From: an uncultured Treponema sp.
Lineage (GTDB): Bacteria; Spirochaetota; Spirochaetia; Treponematales; Treponemataceae
Direction: 5' to 3'
DNA: 64,000 nt
Assembly (NCBI GenBank): GCA_937902125.1
Contig: CALDIB010000087.1
Coordinates: 1-64,000, forward strand
Part shown: one piece after another, positions 8,013-17,200 of the stretch
Numbering within the stretch: the first letter of the stretch is position 1
Layout: each line of letters opens with the position of its first letter
Notes under the pieces: model-generated
The model's database searches: none
Told to the model about the DNA's origin: nothing
The model's input: the letters and a program-made list of their open reading frames with translations, nothing else
Translations under genes and position numbers: made by a program

Positions 8013-11000
8013 TTATTGCCGCGTCCAAGTAGCGGTGGTATAATAAGTTTTTAAATAATTTGCAAGGGTGGCGGAATTTGTTGCGGATGTGTCTACAGTC
8101 GTATTTATAGACGGAGTTGCGGATATTACATTAAAAGTAGGAGACACGCCGCTCTTCTCTTCAAATTCAGCCGAAGTCAATCCCGAACCTGCAAAGGCGC
8201 CCATTCCAATGCTAGTGACAGAAGCTGGAATCTCAATTTCTGTAAGGCTTGAGCATCCGTAAAAGGCGCTGACCCCTATGCCGGTGACTCCATCTGGAAT
8301 CTCTATAGATTCAAGGCTAGTACACCCCATAAACGCCGACATTCCTATGGAAGTCAGCCCGTCAGGAAGTTCTATTCCCACAAGATTTGTACATCCAGTA
8401 AACGACGTCATATTATAGAATGACGAGGCAGGAAGGCTGTCAAGCGACGAATCGCTAAAATCAAGAAAAACAATTTTGTCGCTGTTGGCCATAAGCGCGT
8501 CTCTTATGCTAGTGATGTTAGATGCCGTAACATCGTCAATTTTTATGGTGGCTTCGGAACCAGAAGGCAACGATGAAAGATAATCCGCCATTCCGCTAGA
8601 AGAAGTTGAAACAGACTGGCACAAAAGCCCCGACGAATTAATATACCATTCGCCGCCGTCAGGGTCAGGAGCGAGCGCGAACTTTGTGTAGTTGGCGGAA
8701 ATAAGCGCGGCAGTTCCCCCAAGGACTTGCAAGCCGGCGATGTAGCCACCTGGCGTAATCGTGGCTGCAGGCGCGGAATGTGTCAGAGTTCCAGAAACAG
8801 TCAATGGCATCGTTATCTGAATGTCGTTCTTCCCTCCACCCATAGCGCCAGAAACTCCAGCAGGAATATACGAGGAACCGCTTAATTCAAATGTTCCCCA
8901 TGACGCAGCGGATTCACTGTCAAAATTAGTATAAACCGCGCCGCCGTAAATTGCTTCATTTTCGCTAATTGTTCCTCCACTCATTGAGAATTTTGCGTTT
9001 CGTTCAATATATACTCCAGCTCCATAGGAATTTGGCGCTCCGATGCCGCTATTTGACACAATCTCACCGCCAGTCATGGACACCTCGCTGACAATCGAGC
9101 TTGTAAAATCGCTTGTGTAAACACAAATACCGCCGCCATAAGTGCCTGAATTCTGACTTATGCTTCCGCCATTTATTGTTGCTGAAGAATCCCAGTTCCA
9201 AATGCCGCCGCCGCGAGCGGCAGAATTCTTTTCAATCAATCCATCATCCATGACAAACGAAGCGCCGTTGCTTACAAGAATACCGCCGCCTCCGCCACTT
9301 GAGGCGGAAGAAACATTATTGCTTATAGTTCCACCTGACATCTTAAATGAACCAGTCGCGCTATCAACATTAATTCCTGCGCCCATGTCACATTTGTTAG
9401 AATCTACCAAACCGCCCGACATTTCAAAAGAGCCCTTGACAAATACTCCGGCTCCTTGATGCGCTCCGCTCGGAAGGCCATTAAACCTTATATTGCCGCT
9501 CGCCATTTTTATTGTTCCTGTCGGACTATAAATCCCAGCGCCGTGCCCGTCAGAATAATTCGCGTAAATTCCACCAGTCAATTCTTTGAGTGCGTAAACG
9601 CTTTCACTTGTCCAAGCGCTGTAACCAAGATATATAGAACCATTGGAATTGTATATGGCGCCACCGTAAGATGTCGCGCTATTTGACATTGAACTAGAAT
9701 CAGGCGTTGAACTAGGCGCTGTTAAGGCAGAACTATCACCAATTACTGTGTCGCCATAAATAAAGCAAGAACCAAGATTCATGATTCCACCGCCAAACTT
9801 CGCGCTGTTGCCGGCTACAGTCACTCCGTTCAAATCAACCGTTGATGTGTTTGCCGCGTAAAGGCCTCCACCCGCGCTTTCGGCTGTGCTTCTTGTAATG
9901 GACGAATCATTAACAAAAGATATTGAACTGCCGCCTCCAACATAAATCGCGCCGCCGTTTTTGGCGGAATTATCTGTAAAGCGACAGCCGTCAATGCGGC
10001 AGTTTGTAGCGCCGGCCAAGTAGATGGCTCCGCCATTTCCTGCCGTTGAACTGCAATTTGCAAAAACGCAATTCTTTATTGTAAGGCTTGCCGCATTGTC
10101 AGCGTCAATGGCTCCGCCGCTTCCAGTCGCGGCTTTGCCGTTCAAAAAGCCAATGTTTTCTATGACAATCGGAACGTCAATATCCACCAACGCCAAAATT
10201 GAATCGCTTCCGTTTCCGGACAAAATCGACGCGCTGGCTCCAGTTCCTACAATATTCAATTTTGAGGCCACAACTTTTGGTCCCAAAGTTTCGCTTGAAT
10301 CCAATACCAAAGCCTGCGCCTTTGGAGAACCTTCAATGTGAATTGTGTATTCTGTTCCGCTGTCGTCATAGGAATTGATTTTTTTGACGGCTTTTTCTAT
10401 TGTTTCGTATGGCGCCGCGGAGCTTCCGCTTCCTGTCAAGTCGCTTCCTGTGAGAGAAACATAAAAGTCTGTCGGCGCTTTCATGACCGCTTCGCCGGCG
10501 CTTTTTTGGACGCTCATTCCATCGTCGCTCGCAAATATTGAGGAAGGCTCGCTGATTCCAGACAAGGCAAAGCCGCTTGTGAATTGGCTGTAAGCGGAAG
10601 AACAGTCAAAGAGGCTCACTCCAATTTCGCTTTCGGAATCCATCGCGCCCGCGATTGCAATCGGGTGGAAGACCGGAGTTCCTGAGTTTTCGCCAATCCA
10701 AAGGTTCATGTCTTTGTAAACTTTTTCAGAGCCGCTTGTTATTTCCATTTGGTTGTCCGTTATGACAACCTTTCCAAGGACGCTGACCGTTCCCGTTGTC
10801 GAATGGACGGCGGGGCCAAAAGGCGTGTCTCCGCTTGTGTTGGCCACAGTCTTGTTGCCGGAAATTTCAACATTCTTCAAGTGGACGTCGCCCTTTGCGG
10901 CTATGGCGGAACAATTATTGGCGTAGATATTTTTGATGGAACAATCTTCCATCCAGAACTCGCCGCTTCCCGAACCGGTATTTTCAACCAATATGGCGGC

Positions 11001-13874
11001 GTAATTGTTGGCCGCGGCGGAACTTTGCGTTATGTTTATGTTTGTAAATTTAATCTTTTGGCCCGAAGCCACATAAAAGCCTGAATCGCTTGGCGTGTTG
11101 AACGTGAGAGTCACAGGCGAGCCGACAGTTCCGCCCTTGCAGCCGACAAGTTCAAATTTGCAATCGCCTGTGGCGCCCGCTCCGCTAGTGTATGTCAAAT
11201 CGCTAAGAACATAAATCTTGTTTTCAAAAACAGGTTCGTCCGCAGAGCCTGCCGGCTCCGGGTTTGCGGCAAAACTTTGGGCCGCCTTGCTAATTGTGGC
11301 GTAGGGCGCGGCCTTTGTTCCGTTGCCTGTGTCGTCGTTGCCAGCCGGACTTGCCGTAGCCGCGGCGACATAACAGACTGACGGCTTTTGCAGTTTTCCG
11401 TCAGCGCCAACAAACCATCCGGTTTCTGAGCCGTCGTCAACCACTTCAAACTTTGGCGCCTCTGCCGCCAACACGGCGCTTGAGCCGGAAGCCAAAGTCA
11501 CCAGCTGCGTTCCAACTGCGTAGCTAGATGGCCTTATGGCCGCCACTGGAAGCGGAGCGGAAAGCGGATAGGAAACTTGAATTGTTTTTACTGTGGATAG
11601 ATAGACGTCATTATATCCGTTTCCAGTGTTGCCGCTTGAGTCTCCTGGCGGAATGGAAGCGGCGCCTGACATGGAAAAAGTTCCGCCGGCCACATAAACG
11701 GCGCCGCCTCTAATATAGGAGTTGGCCACGCTTCCTGTGGCGTAATTGTTTTCCATCGTTCCGCCGTTCATGTTAAAGATAGCGTTGGCGGCGTAAACAA
11801 AAACTGCGGCGCAACTTCCCTTTGTATTGTTGTTGGAAATGCGCCCGCCCTTCATGTTAAAAATTCCGCCAGAACCAATCATAACAGCGCCGGAATAAGT
11901 GGTGGAATTCTCGTGGCCGGAAATTTCTCCGCCTTCCATAGTGAACGTTCCGCTAGTATAAACTCCGGCCCCTCCAAGCGTGTGGTTGGCCGCGCCAGGC
12001 AAAAGATTTCCGCTTATCGTTCCGTCAGTAAAAGTAAGGGTTCCAGTGTTGTAAATTCCGCCGCCGTATCTATTGCTTTGATTCGCGCTTATCGCGCCGC
12101 CGCTTATCTGGCAGGTCGCGCCGCTTGAGTTGTAAACGCCGCCGCCGTATTGATATGAGTCAACAGCGCCCGACACTTTATTATTAGAAATCTCTCCGTC
12201 TAAAATTACAAGAGAGCCTGAATTGTAAACGCCGCCGCCATGTTTGTCGGAAACATTTTCAGAAATTGTTCCGCCGTTTATTTCAAGGGAACCGTCTGCG
12301 TCAACATAAATTCCGCCGCCGGAATCCTGGGACTTGTTTTCAGTCACCTCGACATTCTTCAGCGCAAGGCTTCCTTGACTTAAATATATGGCGCCGCCCT
12401 TTTCGGAATTGCAGCCGCTTATCTTGCAATTTTCAATGCTTGTGTCCGATGCAAGGCCAAGAATAAAAAATGCTCCGCCGTTGGACGGGCTTGCGACGGC
12501 AGCGTTTTTTATCCATAAATTTTGAACCGTTATTTTTGCGCTTGAGTTTATGTAAAAGGCGCGGCCGCCGTTTGCGGACGACTGGCTTTTTTGAACGTCA
12601 ATTATGTCGGTTTCAGGGCCTGTCCACCCCTTGAACAATATTTTGTTTTCTCCCGCCGAACTTGAAATTCCAACGCTGACAAGGGAGTTTTGACTAGCCG
12701 AATAATCCGCGTCCGGGTCGCCGGCGATTTTGCCGTCGATGTAAACCGTGAACTGGCTTGTGGTGTCGCCGCTTGCCGCGATTCTGTCCACAGCCGCTTG
12801 GATTGACGCAAGTGGCTCGACAAAAGAGCCAGTGTTAGAGTCGCTGGCGGCTTTCGCGCCGGGGAAGATAGTTGTGTAAAAAGCGCCGCCTGTTCCCCGA
12901 ACATAATATTCAGTTTGAACAAAGGCCGTCATGTTAAGCTGGCTTTCAGCCCCGCCGCCGTTTGTCCACCAAGCGCTGGTCTTTAGGCTGGGGTAAATGT
13001 TTAGGCTTTCCGTCCGCGAGCCCACCACCGCGCCGCCCGCGTTTTTAAAGGTCATCAAAAGCGTGTATGTTCCGGAAGGAATTCCCACAGCAACGCTTTT
13101 TATAGTTCCCTCTCCGCTTGCAAGGGAAAGGAAATTTCCGTCAAGCAAATATGTCGCCGCCACGTCCGTTCCAGTTGAATCAATCAAAGAAAGGTTCGCG
13201 CTTGACGCCGCTCCTCCGGCTATTTTTACAGGAAGCTCCAAACTTCCCTTTATTGAACTTTCCGTGTTTGGCTTAAGTTGAACGCTGGCGCTCAAGGAAT
13301 GTGAGCCGGCCACAACCGTGACGCTTTTGCTGCCGCTGGCCACAAGGCTTTTGACGGCGGGCGAGGCGCTGTCCGTGTAGTAAAGTTTTATGGCAAGAAC
13401 AAAATCCTGAGCGCTTTCGCTGTAGGCCCCGCCAAATGCAAAGGAATAAGCGGAGGCGTCGCTGTCGTAGATTCCATCAGCGGAATACGAACCGCCGCCA
13501 GGCGCTTGCAGTTCGGCGCTTATCGTATAGGCCGCGTCGCTTGTCACAACGGAGATGTCAGGAAAGGCCGACTTTGACGCGCCCTCCCCTTGGCCATCGC
13601 GCTTGTCGGCTCCTGTCCGGGCGGCGGACCCAGTTGGAATTTTTGGCAAGTTTTGAATTTTTACGGAAGCGGTCAGGCTTCTAGAATTTTCCTGGCTTTC
13701 CAAGCCGCCCTTCGTTCCGTCTGAAACAGGGGCCAAAATGTTTTCGGAAGAAACGTCTCCGCTAAAATTGGAGCAAGACAAAAAGCCCCACGACGCAAAA
13801 AGCCCGGCCGCAAACAAGGCCGCGGCCGCAAAAGAGAACGCCCTAATTTTTTTGGCAAAGCGTTTTTTACACAA
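8013..13874 (-). CDS. Giant beta-helix surface lipoprotein with C-terminal TpLRR leucine-rich repeats
   Basis: A 1953-residue putative surface lipoprotein. A signal peptide ends in the lipobox GFLSCS with acylated Cys34. Three beta-helix blocks follow, each introduced by a motif such as DSNTGSFVEPLASIQAA, NGTKAAPYATISKAA or GSGSSAAPYETIEKA, and then dozens of turns with GGGIYN, GGAIY, SGGTISNN and FxxN-like signatures that resemble Chlamydia polymorphic membrane proteins. The last 200 residues hold BspA/TpLRR repeats (LESIEIPDGVTGIGVSAFYG). The start is a TTG preceded by AGAGG and a run of T; the paralogue at 14106-18692 shares this leader, which supports the start. Adhesion is the likely role but is not shown by sequence. 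Confidence 0.82.
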   Translation of the reverse strand: MCKKRFAKKIRAFSFAAAALFAAGLFASWGFLSCSNFSGDVSSENILAPVSDGTKGGLESQENSRSLTASVKIQNLPKIPTGSAARTGADKRDGQGEGASKSAFPDISVVTSDAAYTISAELQAPGGGSYSADGIYDSDASAYSFAFGGAYSESAQDFVLAIKLYYTDSASPAVKSLVASGSKSVTVVAGSHSLSASVQLKPNTESSIKGSLELPVKIAGGAASSANLSLIDSTGTDVAATYLLDGNFLSLASGEGTIKSVAVGIPSGTYTLLMTFKNAGGAVVGSRTESLNIYPSLKTSAWWTNGGGAESQLNMTAFVQTEYYVRGTGGAFYTTIFPGAKAASDSNTGSFVEPLASIQAAVDRIAASGDTTSQFTVYIDGKIAGDPDADYSASQNSLVSVGISSSAGENKILFKGWTGPETDIIDVQKSQSSANGGRAFYINSSAKITVQNLWIKNAAVASPSNGGAFFILGLASDTSIENCKISGCNSEKGGAIYLSQGSLALKNVEVTENKSQDSGGGIYVDADGSLEINGGTISENVSDKHGGGVYNSGSLVILDGEISNNKVSGAVDSYQYGGGVYNSSGATCQISGGAISANQSNRYGGGIYNTGTLTFTDGTISGNLLPGAANHTLGGAGVYTSGTFTMEGGEISGHENSTTYSGAVMIGSGGIFNMKGGRISNNNTKGSCAAVFVYAANAIFNMNGGTMENNYATGSVANSYIRGGAVYVAGGTFSMSGAASIPPGDSSGNTGNGYNDVYLSTVKTIQVSYPLSAPLPVAAIRPSSYAVGTQLVTLASGSSAVLAAEAPKFEVVDDGSETGWFVGADGKLQKPSVCYVAAATASPAGNDDTGNGTKAAPYATISKAAQSFAANPEPAGSADEPVFENKIYVLSDLTYTSGAGATGDCKFELVGCKGGTVGSPVTLTFNTPSDSGFYVASGQKIKFTNINITQSSAAANNYAAILVENTGSGSGEFWMEDCSIKNIYANNCSAIAAKGDVHLKNVEISGNKTVANTSGDTPFGPAVHSTTGTVSVLGKVVITDNQMEITSGSEKVYKDMNLWIGENSGTPVFHPIAIAGAMDSESEIGVSLFDCSSAYSQFTSGFALSGISEPSSIFASDDGMSVQKSAGEAVMKAPTDFYVSLTGSDLTGSGSSAAPYETIEKAVKKINSYDDSGTEYTIHIEGSPKAQALVLDSSETLGPKVVASKLNIVGTGASASILSGNGSDSILALVDIDVPIVIENIGFLNGKAATGSGGAIDADNAASLTIKNCVFANCSSTAGNGGAIYLAGATNCRIDGCRFTDNSAKNGGAIYVGGGSSISFVNDSSITRSTAESAGGGLYAANTSTVDLNGVTVAGNSAKFGGGIMNLGSCFIYGDTVIGDSSALTAPSSTPDSSSMSNSATSYGGAIYNSNGSIYLGYSAWTSESVYALKELTGGIYANYSDGHGAGIYSPTGTIKMASGNIRFNGLPSGAHQGAGVFVKGSFEMSGGLVDSNKCDMGAGINVDSATGSFKMSGGTISNNVSSASSGGGGGILVSNGASFVMDDGLIEKNSAARGGGIWNWDSSATINGGSISQNSGTYGGGICVYTSDFTSSIVSEVSMTGGEIVSNSGIGAPNSYGAGVYIERNAKFSMSGGTISENEAIYGGAVYTNFDSESAASWGTFELSGSSYIPAGVSGAMGGGKNDIQITMPLTVSGTLTHSAPAATITPGGYIAGLQVLGGTAALISANYTKFALAPDPDGGEWYINSSGLLCQSVSTSSSGMADYLSSLPSGSEATIKIDDVTASNITSIRDALMANSDKIVFLDFSDSSLDSLPASSFYNMTSFTGCTNLVGIELPDGLTSIGMSAFMGCTSLESIEIPDGVTGIGVSAFYGCSSLTEIEIPASVTSIGMGAFAGSGLTSAEFEEKSGVSPTFNVISATPSINTTVDTSATNSATLANYLKTYYTTATWTRQ

Positions 13875-13880
13875 AAAAAA

Positions 13881-13902
13881 CCTCTAATCCCAACCCTGCC
13901 AA
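13881..13902 (-). promoter_or_regulatory. Conserved leader and ribosome binding site of the giant lipoprotein gene
   Basis: Read on the minus strand, TTGGCAGGGTTGGGATTAGAGG precedes a run of eight T and the TTG start codon. The same block with one base change lies at 18698-18719 ahead of the second giant gene, where the T-run has seven bases. AGAGG serves as Shine-Dalgarno sequence, and the T-run forms the spacer. Confidence 0.6.
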
Positions 13903-13922
13903 TAATAGGCACAAACCAACAT

Positions 13923-14070
13923 ATTATAGCGCGCTTTCCGCCCTTTTACTAGTGGAATTTTATTAAATAGCGCGCTTTTGCTATAGGAAGTTTATTCAAC
14001 TGCGCTCTTGCGAGCGCCGGCAATAGCGCGCTTTCTGCTCTTTTACTAGTGGAATTTTGTTAAATAGCCG
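13923..14070 (-). repeat. Tandem hairpin repeat carrying a promoter, upstream of the giant lipoprotein gene
   Basis: Read on the minus strand this holds two to three degenerate units of the family seen at 40438-40673: a GC hairpin (CGCTCGCAAGAGCG), a linker CAGTTGAATAAACTTCC, TAGYAAAA, and a GCGCGC block. The last unit ends as TAGTAA, 17 bases, TATAAT (13923-13951), in the direction of the gene that starts at 13874. The segment between 13929 and 14105 has no gene. Confidence 0.65.
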
Positions 14071-14105
14071 CGCGCCTACGACTACGCCGCTCTGACATGA
14101 TGCGC

Positions 14106-14220
14106 CTACTGCGCGGAGCGAACCAGGCGGAAGCCATAGTACTTGCCACGGTAGTACGGGTAGTAGTAGCTCCGGTTAGCAACGTTGCAGTTGCCGGCAC
14201 TGACAAACCAAGAACCACCT
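14106..14220 (-). other. Candidate DGR-type variable region at the 3' end of the FGE-fold gene
   Basis: The last 38 codons read RGGSWFVSAGNCNVANR followed by S-YYY-P-YY-R-GK-YY-GFRLVRSAQ. The residues that vary in ligand-binding FGE/C-lectin folds are written as AGC, TAC x6, GGC and AAC codons with C in the third position, separated by fixed CCG, CGT, GGC and CGC codons. This is what adenine-directed mutagenesis of AAC codons in a template repeat produces. No template repeat or reverse transcriptase was found in the window, so the call rests on protein context and codon pattern alone. Confidence 0.5.
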
Positions 14221-17200
14221 CGAAGAACCCGTTGTGCGCCCGACGACGCGCCACAAGCGTCCGTGCTTGACGAAATAGTTCCATACATGTCATAGCACCA
14301 TTCATATACATTTCCGCTCATGTCGCAAATGCCAAGACTGTTAGCGGCCTTAGTTTTTACTTCATGCGTTTTTGAGCTTGAGTTGTCTGTGTACCATGCC
14401 ACGTCGTCTATTGTGTCGCTTCCGCTGTAGGTGGTCTGCGCGCTTGGAATTCCGCCGTTGCCACCGCGGGCTATGTATTCCCACTCCGCTTCCGTTGGCA
14501 GTCTGTAGCCGTTTGCTGTGGTGTTATAGGTGAGCGCGTCCCATGCGCTGTTGCTGGAACCGGGTCCGCAGTATTTTGTTCCTCCGTCTGTCGTCTCGCT
14601 TACAATGCCATCCCATTTGCTCGGGTCAGTTTCTCCGCCAATCTTGTAGGCCGGGGTCAAACCCTCGTCAATTGAGCGCAGGTTGCAGTACACGATTGCG
14701 TCGTACCAGGAAACATAATAGGCCGGGTAGTTGTCGCCTTTTCCGCAACTGTCGCTTGGACTTGTCGAGCCGTACTTGCAGTATTTTGTGTATTCTGCCT
14801 GAGTCACCTCGTGGTCGCTCACGTACATGTCAGCGATTGTTACCGTGCGGTCTGTAATGAACACAGAAGAGCCAGATACCGCTTCGCTTACGGTCGCGCC
14901 CGTCACCTTTACAAAGCCTTCTGGAACCGAGCCGCCGCCAGCGTCTATGGTAAAGTCAACCGTCGTGTCGTAGACAAGGCCGTTATACACAGCCTTGCAG
15001 TAAAGCGCGTAGCTTCCGTCGGGCAGGTAGCTTGCAGTAAGGCTTTGGGCGGCGGCGGAATAAAGTTCCGAGCCGTATTGCAAAATCTTTATTTGCGCCG
15101 ATTCAGGACTTACGGCGACAGCGGTTCCGCTTGAAGAGTCTTGGACGATGAACGAAGCTTTTTTGTTTGTCGTCGTGGGAAGGCTTATTTCAAACGAAAT
15201 GTCTCCGCCGAAGCTGACCGTTATTCCGCCGCTAACGGAAAGGTCAACCAATTTTCCGCAAGGGGGCTCGGTCGAGCCGTCGTATTGAACTTCGTATTTG
15301 GCCGGATTTGCGGCGAAGCAAGAAACTTGGGCGCTCTTAATTTTGTAACTGTCGTAGCCTAGAACCAAAGCGTCCCCTTCGGCGTAATCCTTTGAGCCGC
15401 CTGACATTTGCGGAGTCAAACGAATTTTTTGCGCTCCAGAGACAAGGTCAAAGTATGTCCTTACATAAAGGGGACCATCCTTGCTTTCCAAATATATGTC
15501 GCTTGAAATGTCGCAGTCTCCGTCAAGAATCAAGGTGGCGCCGCTGGCGTTGAAAATGCCGTTTCCGTTTCGGCTTGTCGAGCAAGAAGAAATTTTTGCG
15601 TTCTTTAAAATCGAGGTTCCGCTGTTGGCAATTCCGCCGCCGTCGCTGTTCGCTCCTGTCACAGAACAGCCGCTTATGGTCAATCCGTCAGCGACAAACT
15701 TGGCTCCGCTTCCAACGACAATCGCGCCGCCGCTTCCGTTTTCTGTAACGGAGCAGTCAATGACTTTCAATTCCATGGCGGAAACTTCCGCGTTCTGGCC
15801 AAGCCAAAGTCCTCCGCCTGCAATGGAGTTTTCGCAATTTTGAATCGTTACATAATCAAACTCAACGTCTTTGACATCGGCGTTTACATTGATTCCGTCC
15901 CAAGTGTCAAAAACCAAATTCTCAAACTTGACTTTTCCGTCGACGGCAATACTTTTGCCATAAACGCCGCTTATGGTCTTTTCATTGCCGTCGGCGCTCT
16001 TTATGGAAAGGCCGGAATAAGCGGCATTGATTGAAAGGCTTTCAGTTTCCGCGCTGCCGCTCACAACGATGATGTTGCAGTTTGGAGCCATCACTTTTTC
16101 AAGCGCGGAATGAATGGTTTTGCACGGAGAGGCCGCGCTTCCGCTTCCGTCTGTGGCTGCGCTTCCGTCCACATAAATGTTGGCGCTGGACAGAACGCCT
16201 TTCTTTTGAACTGCGTCGTAGCCGATTGTCCAGGACTCCCCCGAGTCGTCGTCTGTCACGGCAAATTTTCCAAGCTCGCTTTGAACAAGCGCTCCCGTTC
16301 CGCTGTCAGAAAGGACAGCCTTTCCGTTGCCGTATTCTTCCGGCGTTATGACAGCCGCGGCCGCCGCTCCTGCCGGCAATGAAAGCGCGCCCGCAATTTT
16401 TATGGCCTTTTCGGCGGCAAGGTAAACGTCGTTTTTCTTTTCACCTTCCGACGGAATGTAAGCGGAACCGCTTAAAGAAACATTGTCGTTGTCCACATAA
16501 AGGCCGCCGCCAAAAGACTCGGCGGTGTTGCCCTCAATAGTTCCGCCGCTCATTATGAATTTTGCGGAAGCCGTGTCGGCGCTGTAAACGCCGCCGCCTT
16601 TTTGGGCGCTGTTTTCCTTGATTGAGCCGCTTTCAAAAGCGAGGGTTCCGCCGGCGTAAACCCCGCCGCCATTAGCCGCGCTGTTTCCGCTAATGTCGCA
16701 ATCAACTATAGTGAGGTATCGGCCGGTGTTCACTTGAATTCCGCCGCCGTTTGAGCTTGCCACATTGTCCTTTACCTCAACGCCTTCAAACTGCTGCGCG
16801 GCTGATTGCGTTGTGTTCACAGAAAGGCCGGCGCCGTTTGAAGCTTTGTTTCCGTTCACAGAGCCGCCCTTCATTTTAAAGAGGCTCGTGGTCTGTTCCA
16901 GATTTATTCCGCCGCCGGAACTGGCCGACAAGTTGAAGTCAATGTTTGAGTCAACGAGAGTGACGCTGGCCGCGCCGTTGACGTTTATTCCGCCGCCTTT
17001 TTGCAAGCTGGCATTTCTTTGAACCTTAAAGCCGCTTGAGGCTGAAAGGCTTCCGCCTCCCATGCAGATTCCGCCGCCGGTGACAGAAGCGTAATTGTAT
17101 CCAATCGTATTGCTTCCCGTAAAAGTGGCCTTGCCGTGTCCGCCGATGTAAATGCCGCCGCCGCTTTGCGCCTTATTGGAATGCTTTGCGTCGTCGCCCT

